Source: a bacterium
GTDB taxonomy: Bacteria; Sumerlaeota; Sumerlaeia; MVZB01
Assembly (NCBI GenBank): GCA_023480605.1
Contig: JAMCWS010000435.1
Span: 1 to 16,813 of the forward strand
DNA length: 16,813 nt
Reading direction: 5' to 3'
A program made the translations under genes and the position numbers. Under the pieces are notes generated by a model that saw only the letters and a list, made by a program, of their open reading frames with translations, was not told where the DNA came from and ran no database searches. Shown piece by piece: positions 13,718 to 16,813 of this stretch. Numbering within the stretch: position 1 is the stretch's first letter; each line of letters starts with the position of its first letter.

Positions 13718-14546
13718 CGGCAACCATCCAGGACGCCATCGTTCGGGCGTAATCGAGTTTGGCGAGCTTGACCGGTTCGGGGCACTCGCGCTCGCCGCCG
13801 ACCTCGAAATTGAACAATCCGGCATAATCGATTTCCTTGAGTGCGCGCATGACTTCGTCCCAGGGAACGGTGCCCTTGCCGTAGGGAAGCATATGGTCAT
13901 CCTTGATGCCCAGGTTATCAGCGACGTGGAGCGCCTTCAGACGGCCGCCGGCCCCGCGGATGAAGTCGGCGAAGCCGCCCCCGGCCAGGTTCAGGTGGCC
14001 GGTGTCGAGGCAGATGCCCAGGTTGCGCCCCCGGCCGCTCCCCTCCAGCGGCGCCAGCATCCGCTGGAGCGCCGCGAGCGTTGCCCCTGAACCGGGGCAG
14101 TTTTCGAGGCAAATCGCCAGCGGGGCATTGCCCAGGTGCGCCAGAAGCCGCTCCAACGAGGCCTGGCGAAGAGCCTCGATCCGCGCCTCGTCCGCGCCGG
14201 CCGGCCAGCCGCCGCCGCCCGGATGCAAGACGGCGGCCTCGATTCCAAGCGCGACAAAGAGCTCCAGCCAGAGTTTCAGGTCGTCGAAGATTTTTTCGCG
14301 GGCCGCGGGTTCGTGGTGGGCGATGTCGGCCGACAGATAGAGATGGCCCTGCGGAAACGTGAAGCCCAGATCGCCGGCGAACCGGCGGAATCCGGCGCCC
14401 ACGCGGGCGGGCTGGCCGCGCTCGAGCAAGGCCCACCCGTGCTCATCCGAGAGTTCCGCGCAGCGCCAACCCCGCCCGGCCAGCACCTCCACGGCCTTTT
14501 CGGGGCTGTATTCGATGAAATAACTGGTCCACATCGAGATACGCAT
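13689..14546 (-). CDS. Sugar phosphate isomerase/epimerase-type TIM barrel (AP endonuclease 2 / xylose isomerase-like fold)
   Basis: A 285-residue cytoplasmic TIM-barrel protein of the xylose-isomerase-like family. It begins MRISMWTSYFIEYSPEKAVE. Expected metal ligands are E148 (ICLEN), D181 and H184 (LDTGH), H207 (ALHVAD) and E248 (FNFEVGGE), in the order typical of the family. Members interconvert or epimerise sugars, inositols or keto-sugar acids; the substrate is not identifiable. It starts 35 nt after the glycosidase stop and overlaps the MauE-like gene, so all three form one operon. The context fits catabolism of a sugar released by the glycosidase. The ribosome site is weak (GGACG). 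Confidence 0.88.
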   Translation of the reverse strand: MRISMWTSYFIEYSPEKAVEVLAGRGWRCAELSDEHGWALLERGQPARVGAGFRRFAGDLGFTFPQGHLYLSADIAHHEPAAREKIFDDLKLWLELFVALGIEAAVLHPGGGGWPAGADEARIEALRQASLERLLAHLGNAPLAICLENCPGSGATLAALQRMLAPLEGSGRGRNLGICLDTGHLNLAGGGFADFIRGAGGRLKALHVADNLGIKDDHMLPYGKGTVPWDEVMRALKEIDYAGLFNFEVGGERECPEPVKLAKLDYARTMASWMVAGETPADRPH

Positions 14547-14581
14547 GATTTCGCGTCCAATAACGGGCTTCGGGCGCCGGA

Positions 14582-16597
14582 TCATTCCTTCTTCCAGATG
14601 CAGCGGTAGTTGAAACGGCGGTTGGGCGCGCTGTCGCCGTCGACGCAAAGCGAGATCGGGTCGGTCAGATCGGCCGGATTGTCGCACCAGTGGAAATCGA
14701 AGACGCAGGCGTCGCCGGTGAGGCCGAGTTTACGGCGCGGAACGGCCAGTTCGAGCGCCTTCCCGTTGCGGCGATAATCCAGCCGCGCCGCCTCGACCCA
14801 CGACCCGCCGGCGGTGTTGGCGTCGTAGCGCATGAGGGTCGTCGTTTTGTCGTCGATCACCTTTTTGTTGATCAAAAAGTCATAGCCAAACCAGCCCGTG
14901 GCGGAGTTCTTGTCGGCGTCGATCAGCAGCAGCATCCAATTGGCGCCGGCGGGCGAGGTGAGGGGCGCGTTGGCCTCGGCGTAGAAATAGACGTTCCCGT
15001 CATCCAGCGCGGCCTTACAGGCGACGATGTCGTTGCGGCCCGAATCATTCGTATAGCGCAGTCCGCCGTAGCCGTTGTAGTCGCGATGGAAGGTGTCGCC
15101 AATCGTGTCGCGATACTCGACCGCGACGCACCCCCAATCGGCGAATTCGCCGTCGATCGCGATCGCGGGCGATCCGCGCAATTCGGAGATGGGACGCACG
15201 CCTTTGTAACGGCGGAGATTTTGGGCCATCTGCATATAGTAATTATCGGCGTAGCCGCCCTTCATCGGCTGGATGGCGCGGTTGAACTCGGCGTTATACT
15301 GATCGATAAAGCGATAGGTATTATCGCGGCCCATGAACTTGTAGGTTTGCCCCTTCGGGGGATGGTATTTACCGGCGATCCATTCATTCCAGTCGTTGAT
15401 ATACAGGAATTGCGGATTGGCCCGGAGCGCCTCGTCCCACCGCTCCTGAAAATAGATGCCGTAACCTTCGGGATGTTCGACCGTTTTACCCAGCCACGGC
15501 ACGAAGGACGGCACCGGCAGATCGTATTCGTTGAGCGCCGGTTCGCCGTGCGCGCGCGTCCAGGATTTGCCGGTGAGGCTCGAAGGATGCTGCGCCGGCG
15601 TGACGGCCGCTTCCTCCTTCTTTCCGTCGTGCGTCGATACGAGGTCGACGGGGTCCATCGCCCTCACCCGCGCGTCGCCCAGGTCGTATCCGAAACTCCA
15701 GTTGTCTTCCGTCCCGATGTAGCGCTTGCCGCCCCATTCGTAGTATCCCCACCACATCGGCCGGAGCGTGAAGAACGCTTTCACTTCGCGAGTGTAATCC
15801 TTGTAGAATTCCTCCGCGTAGTCGGGGTCGCCGTAATGCGGATTCTTTGGATCGGTGCGGGCGGCGGGGTCGTAGTGGGGATTGCGATTGGTCTTGCCCT
15901 TGCCGTTGGCGTCGGCCTGGGGCGTTCCGTTACAGAGCAGAAGCGGTCTGCCGTCCCAGTAGAACCACAGGTCCTTGTATTTGCCGGGTTTGTAGATACG
16001 GTCATATAAATCCTGCACCACCGTGATGACCGGGCCGTTGAACGCCCAGAAGCAGAACCGCGGCACCTTGTTGCCTTCGGCCCGCATCTTCTCCATCACC
16101 GGGAAGATAGTATCCCACTCGTCCCAGTAACGGACGGCGTTGGTGACGTCCATTACGAGGACGTCCACACCCGCGTCGGCCAACATCGACATGTCATGAC
16201 GGATGACATATTCGTCCTTGCTGAGGAAATACCCGAATTCGGGCTCGCCCCAATGATACGCGCCGCCGGTCCAGAGGGGATTATGCGCGTCGAGCCGCGC
16301 CGCCGGGTCCCGCGCCAGAATCCGTGACACGTCGGCCGAGTAGGGACTTTTCTGCTTGAATTTGCCGTCGTCGTGCCAGGTGATATAGAAGATGCCGGCC
16401 ACGCGGCGCTGGTCCTTTTTCACCGGTCCGGCCTCGTCGATACCGGGCATCGTCCGGCCGAGGGCGTCGGCGGCCACCCAGGTATCGGGATAGATATCCC
16501 GGAAGTTTGCGTCGGGCGTGTTCTCGTCGGCCGAACGGGCCACGCCGGTGAAGCCGAGCGCAAACAGGATCATGGCCATGACGGAAAATTTATTCAT
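14582..16597 (-). CDS. Secreted GH71/99-like glycosidase with C-terminal CBM9/DOMON-like domain
   Basis: A 671-residue exported protein. The signal peptide (MNKFSVMAMILFALGFTGVARS) is cleaved at about residue 22-23. The catalytic part (about 45-460) shows RRVAGIFYITWHDD, YHWGEPEFGYFLSKDEYVIRHDMSMLADAGVDVLVMDVTN, and YINDWNEW, the pattern of GH71/99-like and WbsX-type (alpha)8-barrel enzymes that act on alpha-linked mannans or glucans. After about residue 485 a C-terminal domain (AIAIDGEFADWGCVAVEYRD, then GNVYFYAEANAPL and LLIDADKNSATGW) resembles CBM9/DOMON carbohydrate-binding domains. The ATG at 16597 is chosen because it opens the signal peptide; an 18-codon in-frame extension exists. It is the first gene of a probable operon. 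The substrate cannot be fixed; catalytic residues were not assigned. Confidence 0.87.
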   Translation of the reverse strand: MNKFSVMAMILFALGFTGVARSADENTPDANFRDIYPDTWVAADALGRTMPGIDEAGPVKKDQRRVAGIFYITWHDDGKFKQKSPYSADVSRILARDPAARLDAHNPLWTGGAYHWGEPEFGYFLSKDEYVIRHDMSMLADAGVDVLVMDVTNAVRYWDEWDTIFPVMEKMRAEGNKVPRFCFWAFNGPVITVVQDLYDRIYKPGKYKDLWFYWDGRPLLLCNGTPQADANGKGKTNRNPHYDPAARTDPKNPHYGDPDYAEEFYKDYTREVKAFFTLRPMWWGYYEWGGKRYIGTEDNWSFGYDLGDARVRAMDPVDLVSTHDGKKEEAAVTPAQHPSSLTGKSWTRAHGEPALNEYDLPVPSFVPWLGKTVEHPEGYGIYFQERWDEALRANPQFLYINDWNEWIAGKYHPPKGQTYKFMGRDNTYRFIDQYNAEFNRAIQPMKGGYADNYYMQMAQNLRRYKGVRPISELRGSPAIAIDGEFADWGCVAVEYRDTIGDTFHRDYNGYGGLRYTNDSGRNDIVACKAALDDGNVYFYAEANAPLTSPAGANWMLLLIDADKNSATGWFGYDFLINKKVIDDKTTTLMRYDANTAGGSWVEAARLDYRRNGKALELAVPRRKLGLTGDACVFDFHWCDNPADLTDPISLCVDGDSAPNRRFNYRCIWKKE

Positions 16598-16813
16598 GCT
16601 GAACGTCCGTGGAAAAAATGGGATGCGGAGCCGGCCGGTCGATGGCCGCACCCCTTACGAAATACCGGGCGAGGCGAAATCGCAACCTAAAAATCGCGTG
16701 AGGACGGGATGAGGGCGAATCCCTGAATTCTCTCTCAGATCAGATCCTCTGTTCCCAAAATCAGGCCGACATTCCGAGCGTTTGACTCAGTCCCGGAGGG
16801 ACGGTTGCCTTCA
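16598..16813. other. Upstream region of the glycosidase operon
   Basis: No gene was seen. No clear promoter could be picked on the minus strand. A perfect 5-bp hairpin (GTCCC, loop GGA, GGGAC) at 16790-16802 lies in a context resembling small scattered palindromes of environmental genomes; no second copy occurs in this window. Confidence 0.3.

Noticed and set aside
14690..16009. A 439-codon plus-strand open frame
   Set aside because: It is antisense to the GH71/99-like gene, has no start signal and no recognisable domain.

Overview
The window reads as chromosomal DNA from an uncultured, GC-rich, Gram-negative-type bacterium. The secreted sulfatase, the GH71/99-like glycosidase, the SBBP and PEGA-like repeat proteins, the Pro-Thr linkers and the GACACGAAG-type dispersed repeats resemble environmental lineages such as Planctomycetes, Lentisphaerae, Hydrogenedentes or Sumerlaeota. 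The sequence alone cannot fix the phylum, and there is no rRNA gene.

Layout, left to right. (1) 1-731, minus: the N-terminal part of an exported sulfatase, with a good sigma-70-like promoter behind it. (2) 1333-4498, plus: two secreted proteins, one with FN3-like domains and one SBBP propeller with a PEGA-like tail. They lie in a visibly AT-richer stretch that returns to high GC inside the second gene, near 3990. (3) 4643-5551, minus: two small heat-shock protein genes in tandem, with a sigma-54-like -24/-12 element and a perfect 10-bp inverted repeat in the predicted leader. (4) 6099-7028, plus: a transaldolase-family protein. (5) 7382-12730: an unusual lasso-peptide-type RiPP locus. It has a B2-type leader peptidase (7382-7819), a secreted propeller-like protein on the opposite strand (8072-9445), a sigma-54-like promoter (9968-9983), a hairpin-rich leader, a 66-residue precursor with a textbook lasso leader motif but a cysteine-containing, non-canonical core (10273-10473), a coupled small ORF, and an asparagine-synthetase-like cyclase with Ser in place of the glutaminase Cys (10820-12730). 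(6) 12731-13186: dispersed repeats and a bidirectional terminator between convergent genes. (7) 13187-16597, minus: a GH71/99-like glycosidase with a C-terminal CBM9/DOMON-like domain, a xylose-isomerase-like TIM barrel and a MauE/DoxX-like membrane protein, probably one operon.

The flanks therefore suggest polysaccharide scavenging (sulfatase, glycosidase, sugar isomerase, perhaps transaldolase). The centre is the distinctive part: a split lasso-like locus with no recognisable RRE (B1) protein or exporter in the window, whose precursor appears to be under sigma-54 control. A second sigma-54-like element lies before the hsp20 pair, so the organism may use this enhancer-dependent factor for stress or envelope responses. 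That link is inference.
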